Position numbers and translations under genes: made by a program. A stretch of 51,363 nt of DNA, from the NCBI RefSeq assembly GCF_001895025.1, contig NZ_BCXI01000051.1:1-51363 (forward strand). The letters run 5' to 3'. Below, piece after piece: positions 32,771 to 42,616 of this stretch. The first letter of the stretch is position 1. Each line of letters opens with the position of its first letter. Origin of the DNA: Rhodococcus zopfii NBRC 100606 = JCM 9919. GTDB lineage: Bacteria; Actinomycetota; Actinomycetes; Mycobacteriales; Mycobacteriaceae. A model generated the notes under the pieces. It saw nothing but the letters and a program-made list of their open reading frames with translations. It searched no databases and had not been told where the DNA came from.

Positions 32771-34258
32771 ATGCAGGACGTGGACCGTGACCTACTGCTG
32801 TCGATCTGTTCCCCGCTGCGCTCCGCGCTGCTCCGTTGCCGCTACGACACCGACACCATGCTCGAACTCCTCGGACCGGAAGCGCATGCGGCGCTCGGCC
32901 GCAGCGAGCCTGTGCCGGTCCGTCGTGCTGCCGTCCGGGGTGGCGACCTCGGGACGCTGATCCGCCTGTTCCTGCTGGGCGACACCTGCCCGACCGGCGA
33001 GGTCGCGTCGGCGCTGGCACCCCTTGCGGTCGATGCTGCGGTCGCGGCGGGTCTGCTCGAGAAGGACGGCGACGGAGTGCGCGCGGGCCTGGACCTGCGT
33101 CCGCTCGACGCCGGCACCGGAACCCGATGGATGCTGTCCGATCTCGACGGCGCGATCCGGCCGGTCCCGACGCGACCCGACCACGTGCTCGGGGTCGGGC
33201 AGGCATCGCTGTCGCTGCTGCGGGCCATCCCGGACGATCCGGTCCGGACCGTACTGGATCTGGGCACGGGGTGCGGTGTGCAGGCGGTGCGAGCCACCGA
33301 TTTCGCCGGCACGGTCACGGCTACCGACATCAATCCCCGTTGCCTGGCACTGGCGGAGGCCACCGCCGCGCTCAATGAGGTCGAGCTGGAACTGCTCGCA
33401 GGTTCGTGGTTCGAGCCGGTCGCGGGCCGCCGCTTCGATCGGATCGTCGCCAATCCCCCGTTCGTGGTGAGCGCCGGACACGTCGAGCACAGCTACCGCG
33501 ATTCCGGTCTGGATCTCGACGGCGCGAGCAAGCTGATGCTGTCGCAGGCCGTCGATCATCTCGAATTCGGCGGGACTGCGGCGATCCTCGCCTCCTGGGT
33601 GCACGTGGAGGACGAGGATTGGCGGGCTCGCGTCGCGTCGTGGTTGCCCGCGCACGGGGTCGACGCGTGGATCGTGCAGCGTGACGTGGCCGACCCGGCC
33701 CTGTATGTCGGCACGTGGCTCCAGGACGGCGATGCCGATCAGCGCGATCCCGCAGTCGCCGACCGGGCGGAGGCGTGGCTCGATCATTTCGACAGCCGTC
33801 GGGTCGAGGGTATCGGGTTCGGGTTCGTGTACCTGCGTCGCACGGACGGTCCGTCGGACGTGCTCGCCGAGGACCTGCGGCACGGTTTCACCGATCCGCT
33901 CGGTGCCGAGGCGATCGCCTACTTCGAGCGGCTGGCGTGGCTGCGTGACCACGATGTCCTGGAGGCCCGGTTCGCGGTGCGCGCGGACACCGCGCTCGAA
34001 CGGGTGTACCTGCCCGGCGCGGACGGTTGGCAGCAGGTCGTCGCGCGGGTGCACCGTGGTGACGGGCCGGCCTGGCAGCACGAGATCGACGATCTCGCGG
34101 CGGCGTTGCTCGCCGGCATGCGTCCGGACGGCCTGGTGCTGGAGGAACTGCTTGCGCTGCTCGCGGTCGCGCACGGGGAGGACGAGGAGGAACTGGCCGA
34201 GCAGGCGATCCCGCTCGTCCACGGGCTGGTGCGGCACGGGCTGATCGAGCCGGTGTGA
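32771..34258 (+). CDS. Class I SAM-dependent methyltransferase, N5-glutamine/RlmG-like NPPF type
   Basis: 495 residues. SAM motif [19 protein letters not shown], motif II acidic strand [12 protein letters not shown], motif [11 protein letters not shown], the NPPF/Y block used by methyltransferases acting on amide or exocyclic nitrogens (PrmC, RlmG). N-terminal 150 residues are a helical substrate domain; the last 200 are a further domain with winged-helix-like content. The substrate is not clear: ribosomal protein, rRNA or release factor are options. The start is either ATG 32771 or GTG 32780, nine bases apart, neither with a strong ribosome site. Confidence 0.82.
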   Translation: MQDVDRDLLLSICSPLRSALLRCRYDTDTMLELLGPEAHAALGRSEPVPVRRAAVRGGDLGTLIRLFLLGDTCPTGEVASALAPLAVDAAVAAGLLEKDGDGVRAGLDLRPLDAGTGTRWMLSDLDGAIRPVPTRPDHVLGVGQASLSLLRAIPDDPVRTVLDLGTGCGVQAVRATDFAGTVTATDINPRCLALAEATAALNEVELELLAGSWFEPVAGRRFDRIVANPPFVVSAGHVEHSYRDSGLDLDGASKLMLSQAVDHLEFGGTAAILASWVHVEDEDWRARVASWLPAHGVDAWIVQRDVADPALYVGTWLQDGDADQRDPAVADRAEAWLDHFDSRRVEGIGFGFVYLRRTDGPSDVLAEDLRHGFTDPLGAEAIAYFERLAWLRDHDVLEARFAVRADTALERVYLPGADGWQQVVARVHRGDGPAWQHEIDDLAAALLAGMRPDGLVLEELLALLAVAHGEDEEELAEQAIPLVHGLVRHGLIEPV

Positions 34259-34388
34259 TTCCACAGAGGTGACGGGACGGGGTTCCGGTAGCGGTTCCCC
34301 ATTCGTTCCCTCGGTGGAACTTCTCAGCAACTTCTCAGGACGAGCTCCCCATCGGTGCAGGTCAACGGTAGCGGCGCTCGGGAACCGC

Positions 34389-34415
34389 GGGAACTTCCGA
34401 GACTGCCGGAGCGTT
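34389..34415 (+). promoter_or_regulatory. SigE/SigH-type ECF promoter of sigB
   Basis: GGGAAC (34389-34394), exactly 17 bases, then CGTT (34412-34415), 37 bases before the sigB ATG. The form GGAAC-N17-CGTT is the mycobacterial SigE/SigH consensus. In M. tuberculosis sigB is transcribed by SigE and SigH, so the site agrees with known regulation. Confidence 0.72.
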
Positions 34416-34451
34416 GAACGCTGTGAGACACCACCGATGAGGAGGCACGTC

Positions 34452-35414
34452 ATGGCACGCCCCGACACCTACGCTCGAGTCGATTCCGACCTCGATTCCC
34501 AGAGCCCGGCTGCGGATCTGGTTCGCGTTTACCTGAACGGCATCGGCCGCACGGCCCTGCTGACAGCGGCGGACGAGGTGGAACTGGCCAAGCGGATCGA
34601 GGCCGGCCTGTACGCGCAGCATCTGCTGGAGACGAAGAAGCGGCTGGGTCCCGCCAAGAAGCAGAGCCTGGCGATGCTGGTGCGCGACGGCAAGGCCGCC
34701 CGCAGCCACCTGCTCGAGGCGAACCTGCGTCTGGTCGTGTCGCTCGCGAAGCGCTACACCGGACGCGGCATGCCGCTGCTGGACCTGATCCAGGAAGGCA
34801 ACCTCGGTCTGATCCGCGCCATGGAGAAGTTCGACTACGCCAAGGGCTTCAAGTTCTCGACGTACGCGACCTGGTGGATCCGACAGGCAATCACCCGCGG
34901 CATGGCCGATCAGTCCCGCACGATTCGGCTGCCCGTCCACCTCGTCGAACAGGTCAACAAGCTTGCACGGATCAAGCGGGAGCTGCACCAGCAGCTCGGC
35001 CGGGAAGCCACCGACGAGGAGCTGTCGGCCGAGTCGGGCATCGCCGTGGAGAAGATCGCCGATCTTCTCCACCACAGCCGCGATCCGGTGTCCCTCGACA
35101 TGCCGGTCGGCAACGACGAGGAAGCGCCCCTCGGCGACTTCATCGAGGATGCCGAGGCAACGTCCGCCGAGAACGCCGTGATCGCGGGCCTGCTGCACAG
35201 CGACGTCCGCAGTGTGCTGGCCACCCTCGACGAGCGCGAGCAGCAGGTCATCCGGCTGCGGTACGGCCTCGACGACGGGCAGCCGCGCACCCTCGACCAG
35301 ATCGGCAAGCTGTTCGGCCTGTCCCGTGAGCGGGTGCGGCAGATCGAACGTGAAGTGATGGGCAAACTCCGCGAGGGCGATCGTGCAGAACGCCTCCGCG
35401 CCTACGCCAGCTGA
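34452..35414 (+). CDS. sigB: RNA polymerase sigma factor SigB (group 2, stress/stationary phase)
   Basis: 320 residues. Regions 1.2-4.2 are complete and close to Sig[100 protein letters not shown], and [23 protein letters not shown]. It lacks the Lys/Ala-rich N-terminal extension, and the motif VKALREG-type ending is replaced by [20 protein letters not shown] six bases before the ATG 34452. Under an ECF promoter. It lies about 4 kb before ideR rather than adjacent; pat and acuC on the other strand intervene. Confidence 0.95.
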   Translation: MARPDTYARVDSDLDSQSPAADLVRVYLNGIGRTALLTAADEVELAKRIEAGLYAQHLLETKKRLGPAKKQSLAMLVRDGKAARSHLLEANLRLVVSLAKRYTGRGMPLLDLIQEGNLGLIRAMEKFDYAKGFKFSTYATWWIRQAITRGMADQSRTIRLPVHLVEQVNKLARIKRELHQQLGREATDEELSAESGIAVEKIADLLHHSRDPVSLDMPVGNDEEAPLGDFIEDAEATSAENAVIAGLLHSDVRSVLATLDEREQQVIRLRYGLDDGQPRTLDQIGKLFGLSRERVRQIEREVMGKLREGDRAERLRAYAS

Positions 35415-35433
35415 CCGGGCAAGTCAGCGCCGT

Positions 35434-35469
35434 CGATCCCCGAGAACCGGGCTGGGTTCTCGGGGATCG
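35434..35469. terminator. Bidirectional terminator between sigB and pat-like gene
   Basis: Perfect 15-bp stem (cgatccccgagaacc / ggttctcggggatcg) with a 6-base loop between convergent genes. Confidence 0.88.
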
Positions 35470-35522
35470 TGGTGTTCGGGGACGTCCCCGCCCATCACCC
35501 GTGGGAGCGGGAGGGTGGGGAG

Positions 35523-38270
35523 TCAGCGCAGTCGGCGAGGGCCCAGATCCAGCGGGTGCGGTTCGGGGCCGATCCGCAGGTGCGCGTCGGTCAGCTCGGC
35601 GCCGGTCGCCGACGCGAGGACCGGTTCGCACGCGATCTCCCGCACCTCGGGCAGGTCGTCGGCAAGCGCCGAGATGCGCTGGACGAAGTCGATGAGCGCG
35701 GCCTTGCTGACGGGAGCGGCGTTGCGGTATCCCGACAGCAGTGGGGCGGCTTTCGGGGCGTCGATGAGTTCGGCGGCCTCGTCCTCGGTGAGCGGCAGTA
35801 CCCGGTAGGCGCGGTCGCCGAGCAGATCGGAGATGACTCCGGCGAGCCCGAAGGAGATCAGTGAACCGAACGACGGGTCGTCCTGAACACGCACCACGCA
35901 GCCGATGCCCTTGGTGGCCATCTTCTGCACGTGCATGAGCGGCTCACCGGAAGCCGACGACAGATCACGGTAGGCGACACGCACTGCTTCGGCGTCGAGC
36001 AGGTCGAGGCGCACACCGCTCAGGTCCGGCCGGTGCCGCCACTGCGCCCCTGTGGCCTTCACCGCGACCGGGAATCCGATGTCCTCCGCCGCCGCGACGG
36101 CTTCGTCGGCGGTGGTCACGGTTCGGAAGTCGGCGACGTGCACGCCGTAACAGGACAGCAGCAGCGCGGCCTCCGAGTCGGACAACCATCGGCCGTCGGG
36201 GGAATTTGTGAGCCACCCGTCGACGAGTGTGCGGGCCCGATCCGGTTCGATGCCGCTAGGACGGACCACCTGGGAGGTCGGACGGCTGCGCCATTTCGCA
36301 TACCGCCACGCCCTCGCCAGGGCCCGGACCGCGCGTTCCGGTCCCGGATAGGACGGCACCGAACCGCGGATCGGGTTGCCTTGGTCGTCTCGGACGGCGA
36401 GCACGTCCGGAATGCCTTCGGTGGCGAGAAACGTGCTGACCACGGGTTTGCCGGATCCGGCGACGACGTCACGCAGGGCCTGCGCGTACGGTTCGACCGT
36501 CACCGCGACGGGCGGAACGAACACCGCGATCACCGCGTCGACGTCGGTGGCGTGCACGGCCCGGGCGACGGCGTCGGCGAACTCCTTCGGGGTGGCCTGG
36601 GCCCCCAGGTCGATAGCAGCGCCCGGTTTCAGCCCCTCACTGCGGGCGGCGTCGACAGCCAGCAACCCGAGGGCGGTCGAGTTTCCGACGACCGCGACCC
36701 GGGGGCCTGGGGGAAGGGGCTGGTAGCCGAACAGCAGTGCCGTGTCGAACAGTTGCGCGATCGAGTCGACCTGCACGACGCCGGCCTGTTCGAACAGGTC
36801 CTTGACGATCGTGTCGTCCATCTCCCCGGTGTGCGCGGCCAGTGCAGGCGGCACTGCATGACGACCGCTCTTGACCGCGACGATCGGCTTGTTGCGGGCG
36901 ACCCGGCGGGCGATGCGCGAGAACTTGCGTGGGTTGCCGAAGCTCTCCAGATACAACAGCACGACTTCGGTGGCGGGATCGCTGTCCCAGTACTGCAGCA
37001 GGTCGTTGCCGGACAGGTCGGCGCGGTTGCCTGCGGAGACGAACGACGACAGACCGACACCGGTCTTGGCTGCCTCGTCGAGAATCGCGATGCCGAGCGC
37101 GCCGGACTGGCAGAAGAACCCGACGTTGCCCGCCGCCGGCAGCACCGGGGCAAGGGTCGCGTTGAGCCGCACGGCGGGGTCGTTGTTCGCGACCCCGAGG
37201 GCGTTCGGTCCGATCAGCCGCATGCCGTGGGCCCGCGCGGCGTGCGCGAGGCGGCGTTCGGAATCGCGGCCCTCCGGACCGGTCTCGCCGAACCCGGACG
37301 ACACGACGAGCAGCGCCTTGACGCCCTTGGCGAGGCAGTCGTCGAGCACGGCGTCGATGGAGTCGGCGGGCACCGCGGCGATGGCGAGGTCCACCTCGTC
37401 GGGAATGTCGCGCACCGTCGGATAGGCGCGCACGCCGCGCACCGAGTGGTGTTCGGCGTTGACCGGGTAGACGGGTCCGCTGAATCCGCTGCGCAACATG
37501 TTCACCAGCACCGCGTTACCGACCTTGCGGGTGTCGGTGGAGGCACCGATGACCGCGGCACTGCCGGGGCTGAGCAGGTTGCGGACACTGCGGGCTTCGG
37601 CGGCACGCTCGCGGGCGTTGCGCACCGAGACCAGCGCCTCGGTCGGGTCGATGGCGAATTCGAGGCGCACCACACCGCCGTCGAAGCTGCGGCTGACCTG
37701 GTATCCGGCCTCCCGGAAGACGGTGATCATGTTGCGGTTCTCGGCGAGGACTTCCGCGACGAACCGGTGCAGACCGTTCTCGGCGGCCGCGCCGGCGAGA
37801 TGTTCGAGCAGGATCGGCCCGAGGCCGCGCCCCTGGTGCGCGTCCGCGACCGTGAAGGCGACCTCGGCGGATTTTCCGTCCCCCTCACCGGGTAGTCCTT
37901 CGTACCGGCCGACGGCGATGATCTCGTCGCCGAGCACCGCGACGAATGCGACCCGTTTGTGGTGGTCGACGACCGTGAAGTTGAACAGATCCTTCTTCGA
38001 GATCGTCGGGTAGGGCCCGAAGTAGCGCAGGTACCGGGTGCGATCGGAGAGTTTGCCGTGGAATTCCAGGAGCCGATCGGCGTCCTCCGGGACGATCGGC
38101 CGCAGGTTCACGGCACCGCCGTCGGAGGCCAGGACATCGGCGACCCAGTGGCGCGGGAAGTTGCGCGCGACCTCGATCGCGCGCTCCTGGGCGGCCTTCT
38201 TCTCTGCTTCTGCCGCGGCCTTCGCCGCGTCCGAAGTGGAGGTTGCGGGTGTGCCGTCGGGATCAGTCAC
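35523..38270 (-). CDS. GNAT acetyltransferase fused to an ADP-forming acyl-CoA synthetase-like protein (Pat-type)
   Basis: 915 residues. N-terminal GNAT (about 45-215) with VNLRPIVPEDADRLLEFHGKLSDRT and the acetyl-CoA loop AHQGRGLGPILLEHL. Then the CoA-binding and succinyl-CoA-synthetase-like region (230-690): SPGSAAVIGASTDTRKVGNAVLVNML, VGFFCQSGALGIAILDEAAK, the site AAHTGEMDD (phospho-His present), and the ATP-grasp domain about 720-900 (GFPVAVKATG, VRLDLLDAEAV). This is the Pat-type protein lysine acetyltransferase architecture, with GNAT first. His in AAHTG may mean remaining ADP-forming activity. GTG start with GGAGG upstream, overlapping the acuC stop by eight bases. Confidence 0.88.
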   Translation of the reverse strand: MTDPDGTPATSTSDAAKAAAEAEKKAAQERAIEVARNFPRHWVADVLASDGGAVNLRPIVPEDADRLLEFHGKLSDRTRYLRYFGPYPTISKKDLFNFTVVDHHKRVAFVAVLGDEIIAVGRYEGLPGEGDGKSAEVAFTVADAHQGRGLGPILLEHLAGAAAENGLHRFVAEVLAENRNMITVFREAGYQVSRSFDGGVVRLEFAIDPTEALVSVRNARERAAEARSVRNLLSPGSAAVIGASTDTRKVGNAVLVNMLRSGFSGPVYPVNAEHHSVRGVRAYPTVRDIPDEVDLAIAAVPADSIDAVLDDCLAKGVKALLVVSSGFGETGPEGRDSERRLAHAARAHGMRLIGPNALGVANNDPAVRLNATLAPVLPAAGNVGFFCQSGALGIAILDEAAKTGVGLSSFVSAGNRADLSGNDLLQYWDSDPATEVVLLYLESFGNPRKFSRIARRVARNKPIVAVKSGRHAVPPALAAHTGEMDDTIVKDLFEQAGVVQVDSIAQLFDTALLFGYQPLPPGPRVAVVGNSTALGLLAVDAARSEGLKPGAAIDLGAQATPKEFADAVARAVHATDVDAVIAVFVPPVAVTVEPYAQALRDVVAGSGKPVVSTFLATEGIPDVLAVRDDQGNPIRGSVPSYPGPERAVRALARAWRYAKWRSRPTSQVVRPSGIEPDRARTLVDGWLTNSPDGRWLSDSEAALLLSCYGVHVADFRTVTTADEAVAAAEDIGFPVAVKATGAQWRHRPDLSGVRLDLLDAEAVRVAYRDLSSASGEPLMHVQKMATKGIGCVVRVQDDPSFGSLISFGLAGVISDLLGDRAYRVLPLTEDEAAELIDAPKAAPLLSGYRNAAPVSKAALIDFVQRISALADDLPEVREIACEPVLASATGAELTDAHLRIGPEPHPLDLGPRRLR

Positions 38271-39537
38271 GAGGGTCCTCCGGATCCAGGCCGAGCAGGG
38301 GGAAGCTGGCGCGTCGTGTGGCGATGATCGTCGAGTCGATTCGGGTCAGTGCTCGGTCCAGGGATGCGATGCCGGTCTCCGGGGTGCCACCGGGCCCGTC
38401 CCATTTCAGATAGGACACGTCGCCGCCCTCTCCCATCGTGGTCGGCAGATCCACCCCGGGCGCCATCGTCGCCACGCGCTCGCGCCACTCCTCGGGAACG
38501 ACGGTGGCCGGATCGACCTCACGGTCGAGTGCCGCGGCGATCAGATGGGTCCAGGCGCGCGGCACGACACGCACGAGCCCGTAGCCGCCGCCGCCGACGG
38601 CGAGCCAACGGCCCTCGCAATACCGGTCGGCGAGGTCGCGCATCGCCAGGTAGGACGCGCGTTGACCGTCGACGGTCAACGACAGGTCGGCGAGGGGATC
38701 CTCGCGGTGACTGTCCGCGCCGCACTGGCTGATCAGGATCTGCGGCCGGAACGCGGCGATCGCACCGGGAACGACGGCGTGGAATGCGCGCAGCCAAAGC
38801 GAATCCACGGTTCCGGGCAGTACCGGGATGTTGATGGCCGTGCCCTCAGCGGCGCCGGAACCGATTTCGCTGGACCATCCGGTGTTCGGCCACAGCGTGG
38901 CCGGATGCTGGTGGATGGACACGGTCAGGACTCTGGGGTCGCCGAGAAAGGCATGTTGGACGCCGTCACCGTGGTGAGCATCGACGTCGATGTAGGCGAT
39001 TCGGTCGTAACCGTGATCGAGCAGCCACGAAATCGCGATTGCCGCATCGTTGTACACGCAGAACCCGGCGGCCCAATCGGCCATGGCGTGATGCATGCCA
39101 CCTCCGATGCTCACCGCACGCCGGGCGCGTCCGGCGGCGATCTCCCGCGCGGCGGCCAGGGTGCCGCCCGCGAGGATCGCACCGGCCTCGTGCATGTGCG
39201 GAAAGATCGGGTTGTCCTCGGTTCCGAGCCCGTGGGCGGCATCGGGTGCGGGCTCTCCCGAATCGGGTTGCTGCGCACCGGCCCGCTTGACCGCGTCGAC
39301 GTACCCCGGGGTGTGGATCCGCAGCAGGTCGTCATCGGTTGCGGCGGTGGGACGGACGGTTTCGACGCCGTCGAGCAACCCGATGTTCCGTGACAGCGCC
39401 ATCGTCAGATCGAGCCGTGTCGGGTTCATCGGATGGGTCGGCCCCCAGCGATAGCCGAGATAGTCCGGACTCCACACCACAACGCGATCGCCGCTCAGAT
39501 GTGCCGAACCGCCGGTCGCGGTTGATGTGGTCGTCAT
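38263..39537 (-). CDS. acuC: AcuC-type histone-deacetylase-family lysine deacetylase
   Basis: 424 residues. Zn-dependent deacetylase with DAHHGDG (YIDVDAHHGDGVQHAFL), the tandem His block SIGGGMHHAMADWAAGFCVYNDAAIA, GADSHREDPLADLSLT, and the catalytic Tyr loop VGGGGYGLVRVVPRAW. AcuC removes acetyl groups from acetyl-CoA synthetase in Bacillus. The GNAT/synthetase fusion follows with an 8-base overlap, so one mRNA encodes both a putative acyltransferase and a deacylase. ATG 39537 chosen over an upstream frame; TAGCGT lies eight bases before it, so the mRNA may start near the ATG. Confidence 0.9.
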   Translation of the reverse strand: MTTTSTATGGSAHLSGDRVVVWSPDYLGYRWGPTHPMNPTRLDLTMALSRNIGLLDGVETVRPTAATDDDLLRIHTPGYVDAVKRAGAQQPDSGEPAPDAAHGLGTEDNPIFPHMHEAGAILAGGTLAAAREIAAGRARRAVSIGGGMHHAMADWAAGFCVYNDAAIAISWLLDHGYDRIAYIDVDAHHGDGVQHAFLGDPRVLTVSIHQHPATLWPNTGWSSEIGSGAAEGTAINIPVLPGTVDSLWLRAFHAVVPGAIAAFRPQILISQCGADSHREDPLADLSLTVDGQRASYLAMRDLADRYCEGRWLAVGGGGYGLVRVVPRAWTHLIAAALDREVDPATVVPEEWRERVATMAPGVDLPTTMGEGGDVSYLKWDGPGGTPETGIASLDRALTRIDSTIIATRRASFPLLGLDPEDPRD

Positions 39538-39545
39538 GCCTGCAG

Positions 39546-39551
39546 ACGCTA
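39546..39551 (-). promoter_or_regulatory. -10 box of acuC-pat
   Basis: TAGCGT on the minus strand, eight bases before the ATG 39537. No strong ribosome site lies between. Confidence 0.4.
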
Positions 39552-39633
39552 CTGCGCGGCCCTTGCCGATGCGAGCACCGCACGCGCGTCGGCGCGAGCA
39601 CCACGCGTGCCCCCACCGTACGTTTCGTCCGGC

Positions 39634-39639
39634 TAGAAT
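39634..39639 (+). promoter_or_regulatory. -10 box of ideR
   Basis: TAGAAT, 25 bases before the GTG 39665. A ribosome site (AAGGGG) lies in between. Confidence 0.55.
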
Positions 39640-39664
39640 CGGCCGCAGACGAAGGGGTGTGAGA

Positions 39665-40351
39665 GTGAAGGACCTGGTCGATACCACGGAGATGTATCTC
39701 CGGACGATCTACGACCTGGAGGAGGAAGGCGTCGTGCCCCTGCGGGCGCGCATCGCCGAACGCCTCGAGCAGAGCGGGCCGACCGTCAGCCAGACCGTTG
39801 CGCGGATGGAGCGCGACGGTCTCCTGCGTGTCGCCGGCGATCGGCATCTGCAGTTGACCGAGAAGGGCCGTGATCTTGCGGTGTCGGTGATGCGCAAGCA
39901 CCGGCTGGCCGAGCGGCTCCTCGTCGACGTGATCGGACTCGACTGGGAGAACGTGCACGCCGAGGCGTGCCGCTGGGAACACGTCATGAGCGAGGAGGTC
40001 GAGCGCCGTCTGGTGGAGGTGCTCAACAATCCGACGACCTCCCCGTACGGCAACCCGATCCCGGGGCTGGCCCAGCTCGGGTTGAGCCGCCCCGCGGCGG
40101 CGGACGAGAAGCTGGTGCGGCTGACCGAGATCCCGAGCGGCAAGCCGACCGCGGTGGTCGTGCGCCGGCTGGCCGAGTACGTGCAGTCCGACCCCGATGT
40201 GATCGCGCGCCTGCGGGAGGCGGGAGTCGTTCCGGACGCGCGCGTTACAGTCGAGACGAAGCCCGGGTCGGTGATCATCACCGTGGCCGGCCACGACGGC
40301 TTCGAACTTTCCGATGAAATGGCTCACGCCGTTCAGGTGAAGCAGGTCTGA
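39665..40351 (+). CDS. ideR: Iron-dependent repressor IdeR (DtxR family)
   Basis: 228 residues. Fe2+-loaded dimeric repressor of siderophore and iron-uptake genes and activator of storage. Winged helix: LRARIAERLEQSGPTVSQTVARMERDGLLRV. Metal sites as in mycobacterial IdeR: Met10, KHRLAERLLVDVIGLDW (His79, Glu83), and HAEACRWEH (His98, Cys102, Glu105, His106). The C-terminal SH3-like domain is complete (VVVRRLAEYVQSDPDVIARL to AHAVQVKQV). GTG start. Adjacent galE reproduces the corynebacterial sigB-dtxR-galE neighbourhood. Confidence 0.96.
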   Translation: MKDLVDTTEMYLRTIYDLEEEGVVPLRARIAERLEQSGPTVSQTVARMERDGLLRVAGDRHLQLTEKGRDLAVSVMRKHRLAERLLVDVIGLDWENVHAEACRWEHVMSEEVERRLVEVLNNPTTSPYGNPIPGLAQLGLSRPAAADEKLVRLTEIPSGKPTAVVVRRLAEYVQSDPDVIARLREAGVVPDARVTVETKPGSVIITVAGHDGFELSDEMAHAVQVKQV

Positions 40352-40357
40352 TCGAGG

Positions 40358-40391
40358 CCTCTTCGCCGGCGGTGCCGGGCCGGCGAAGAGG
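40358..40391 (+). terminator. Hairpin between ideR and galE that also covers the galE ribosome site
   Basis: Stem of 13 bp (cctcttcgccggc 40358-40370 / gccggcgaagagg 40379-40391) with an 8-base loop. It can terminate ideR transcription. Its right arm contains most of the AGAGGGG that would serve galE, whose GTG is 12 bases further on, so it could also limit galE translation on a read-through transcript. Confidence 0.65.
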
Positions 40392-40402
40392 GGTCGACGA
40401 TC

Positions 40403-41398
40403 GTGAAGCTTCTGGTGACCGGCGGTGCCGGATACGTGGGTAGCGTGTGCAGCACCGTCCTGCTCGAACAGGGCCACGAGGTGGTGATCGTCGACGATCT
40501 GTCGACCGGCAACGCCGACGCGGTACCCGCAGGCGCCGAGTTCGTCGAGGGTGACATCGGAAGGATCGCCGCCGAGGTCCTCGGCAGCGGCGCGGGCGCT
40601 CCGCGTTTCGACGGAGTACTGCACTTCGGTGCGCAGTCGCTGGTCGGTGAATCCGTCGAGGTGCCCGAGAAGTACTGGCAGGGCAACGTCGTCACGACAC
40701 TCGCGCTACTCGAGGCCATCCGGACCTCGGGAACACCGCGCCTGGTGTTCTCGTCGACTGCCGCGACTTACGGCGAGCCCGACCGGGTTCCGATCATCGA
40801 AGATGCGCCGACCCGGCCTACCAATCCGTACGGCGCCTCGAAACTCGCCATCGACCACGCTATTTCGTCGTACTCGCGGGCACACGGACTGGCCGCGATG
40901 AGCCTGCGATACTTCAACGTGGCCGGCGCGTACCACGGCGCAGGCGAAAACCGCGTCGTCGAAACACATCTCATTCCGCTCGTGCTCCAGGTGGCACTGA
41001 AGCAACGCGACCACATCTCCGTGTTCGGTACCGACTGGCCCACCAAGGACGGCACCGCGGTCCGCGACTACATCCATGTCAAGGACCTCGCCGACGCGCA
41101 TCTGCTCGCTCTGACCTCGGCGCGGCCGGGCGAGCACAGGATCTACAACCTCGGCAGCGGTGAAGGATTCACCGTCCGCGAGGTGATCTCGGCCTGCGAA
41201 CGCGTCACCGGTCTGCCGATCCCCGCCGTGGATGCACCGCGCCGGGCCGGCGACCCGGCCGTGCTCATCGCGTCGAGCCGACGCGCGATCGACGAACTCG
41301 GGTGGCGGCCCCAGCACACCGATCTCGACGAGATCGTCTCGGACGCATGGGATTACCTCCGCGGGCTCGGCGACCGCTCGCACACCGCGCGGCGCTGA
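40403..41398 (+). CDS. galE: UDP-glucose 4-epimerase
   Basis: 331 residues. Interconverts UDP-glucose and UDP-galactose with bound NAD+, supplying galactan for the cell wall. SDR features: [20 protein letters not shown], the acidic strand [27 protein letters not shown] (catalytic Ser/Thr), [11 protein letters not shown] (Tyr-x-x-x-Lys), and the C-terminal [22 protein letters not shown] 40403 is adopted; no better ATG is close. Ends one base before the stop of the convergent DUF4192 gene. Confidence 0.93.
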   Translation: MKLLVTGGAGYVGSVCSTVLLEQGHEVVIVDDLSTGNADAVPAGAEFVEGDIGRIAAEVLGSGAGAPRFDGVLHFGAQSLVGESVEVPEKYWQGNVVTTLALLEAIRTSGTPRLVFSSTAATYGEPDRVPIIEDAPTRPTNPYGASKLAIDHAISSYSRAHGLAAMSLRYFNVAGAYHGAGENRVVETHLIPLVLQVALKQRDHISVFGTDWPTKDGTAVRDYIHVKDLADAHLLALTSARPGEHRIYNLGSGEGFTVREVISACERVTGLPIPAVDAPRRAGDPAVLIASSRRAIDELGWRPQHTDLDEIVSDAWDYLRGLGDRSHTARR

Positions 41399-41399
41399 T

Positions 41400-42536
41400 T
41401 CACCCGGCGGAATCCGGTGGCGGCAGCGGAACACCGAGCCGGGCCGCGATCTCGTATCCCGTGTCGGCGAGCCCCCGCACGGTGTCCGGGCGCAGACCCG
41501 CCTGCAACGCCTGGTCGAGCAGATCCGCGAGCCGGTGTCGCGGATTCGACTCGAGAGCCACACCGAGCGCGACCCCGGCGAACGGCCCGTCACCGCGGAC
41601 GTATGCCCCGAATCCGACGAGCGCGGCCGCTTCGGCGCGCTCGGGGTCGGGCAGGGACCGCGTCAGCGTGATCCACAAGCCCTCGGCCGCATCCGCGTAC
41701 GGTCCGGCCGCGAGTCCCAGCAACGCATCGCGGACCGTCGGATTCGACAGCAGCACAGCGAGCTCTGCCATTTCCGGAGCGAGCAACTCCATTCCGCTGT
41801 CGTGGTCGGCGATTCGATCGAGGACCGTTTCGAGTTCCAGGCGGTCGGCGTGGTCGCGGCCACCGGACCGGACCGCGAATTCGTAGGCGAGGTCGCGGGA
41901 GTCGACGGCATCGTCGATATATCCGGCGACGCGACTTCGCACCGGCAGCGACAGCGGCTCGAGCACCTCCGCGAGTTCGGTGCGTGATCGCCGGATGAGG
42001 CCGCCCTCGTAGACGCGGGCGGCGGCGACCGGCGAGGCGCTCGGGTCCGGTACCGTTCCGCGACTCCCGTCGTCGCATCCGGCGTCGCCGCACAGCGTGA
42101 ACCAATCTCTGCCGGTGTCGATCTCCGACGCCGCGTGCACCCCGGCCACGTCGACACCGTGGTGGGCCAGTTCTTCGGCCAAGTCGTCGACGAGCCGGCG
42201 GGCAGTGGGCACCGCCGGGCTGTCCGGCCGGTCGAGGCGAGGGTCGACGAGGACGACGAGGACCGCGTCGGCGCCGTCACGCGCGCACACCGCACCGAAT
42301 CGAGCGAATGCCGCACCCATCACGTCGGGAACCGGGTCGTCACCGTCCGGCAACAGCAGATCGTGCCGCATCACGGCGCCGACGGTGGCGGTGCCCGGGG
42401 AATCGAGGGACGGACTCAGGCTCACCACGATCAGCGAGCGGATCGGTGTGAAGCCGAGCAGTGCGGGGACCGCGGCGATCAGTTCGCCGGGTTCGGTCAG
42501 CCGCAGCGGTCGAGAGGACGAAGCGAATGTGGTCAT
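41400..42536 (-). CDS. DUF4192 family protein
   Basis: 378 residues. Starts with the family's typical core: PLRLTEPGELIAAVPALLGFTPIRSLIVVSL, followed by ATVGAVMRHDLLLP and ADAVLVVLVDPRLD, and ends with a repetitive helical part (RAEAAALVGFGAYVRGDGPFAGVALGVALESNPRHRLADLLDQALQAG). No catalytic motif. The family is confined mainly to actinobacteria; function unknown. Ends tail to tail with galE. The 175 bases upstream of the start contain a DnaA-box-like 9-mer. Confidence 0.88.
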   Translation of the reverse strand: MTTFASSSRPLRLTEPGELIAAVPALLGFTPIRSLIVVSLSPSLDSPGTATVGAVMRHDLLLPDGDDPVPDVMGAAFARFGAVCARDGADAVLVVLVDPRLDRPDSPAVPTARRLVDDLAEELAHHGVDVAGVHAASEIDTGRDWFTLCGDAGCDDGSRGTVPDPSASPVAAARVYEGGLIRRSRTELAEVLEPLSLPVRSRVAGYIDDAVDSRDLAYEFAVRSGGRDHADRLELETVLDRIADHDSGMELLAPEMAELAVLLSNPTVRDALLGLAAGPYADAAEGLWITLTRSLPDPERAEAAALVGFGAYVRGDGPFAGVALGVALESNPRHRLADLLDQALQAGLRPDTVRGLADTGYEIAARLGVPLPPPDSAG

Positions 42537-42616
42537 GCCCCGACCTTCCCCGATCCGAACGACGCGCGAGAGGGGCGACGAGCGGGTTCGCCGAATCTGG
42601 GGATGGACCGGACGCC

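Noticed and set aside
34317-34321. Earlier GGAAC as alternative ECF -35 before sigB
   Set aside because: No CGTT at 16-19 bases; the site at 34389-34415 fits precisely.
35931-37895. 654-codon open frame opposite the GNAT/synthetase fusion
   Set aside because: No recognisable domain; an artefact of GC-rich codon usage on the other strand.
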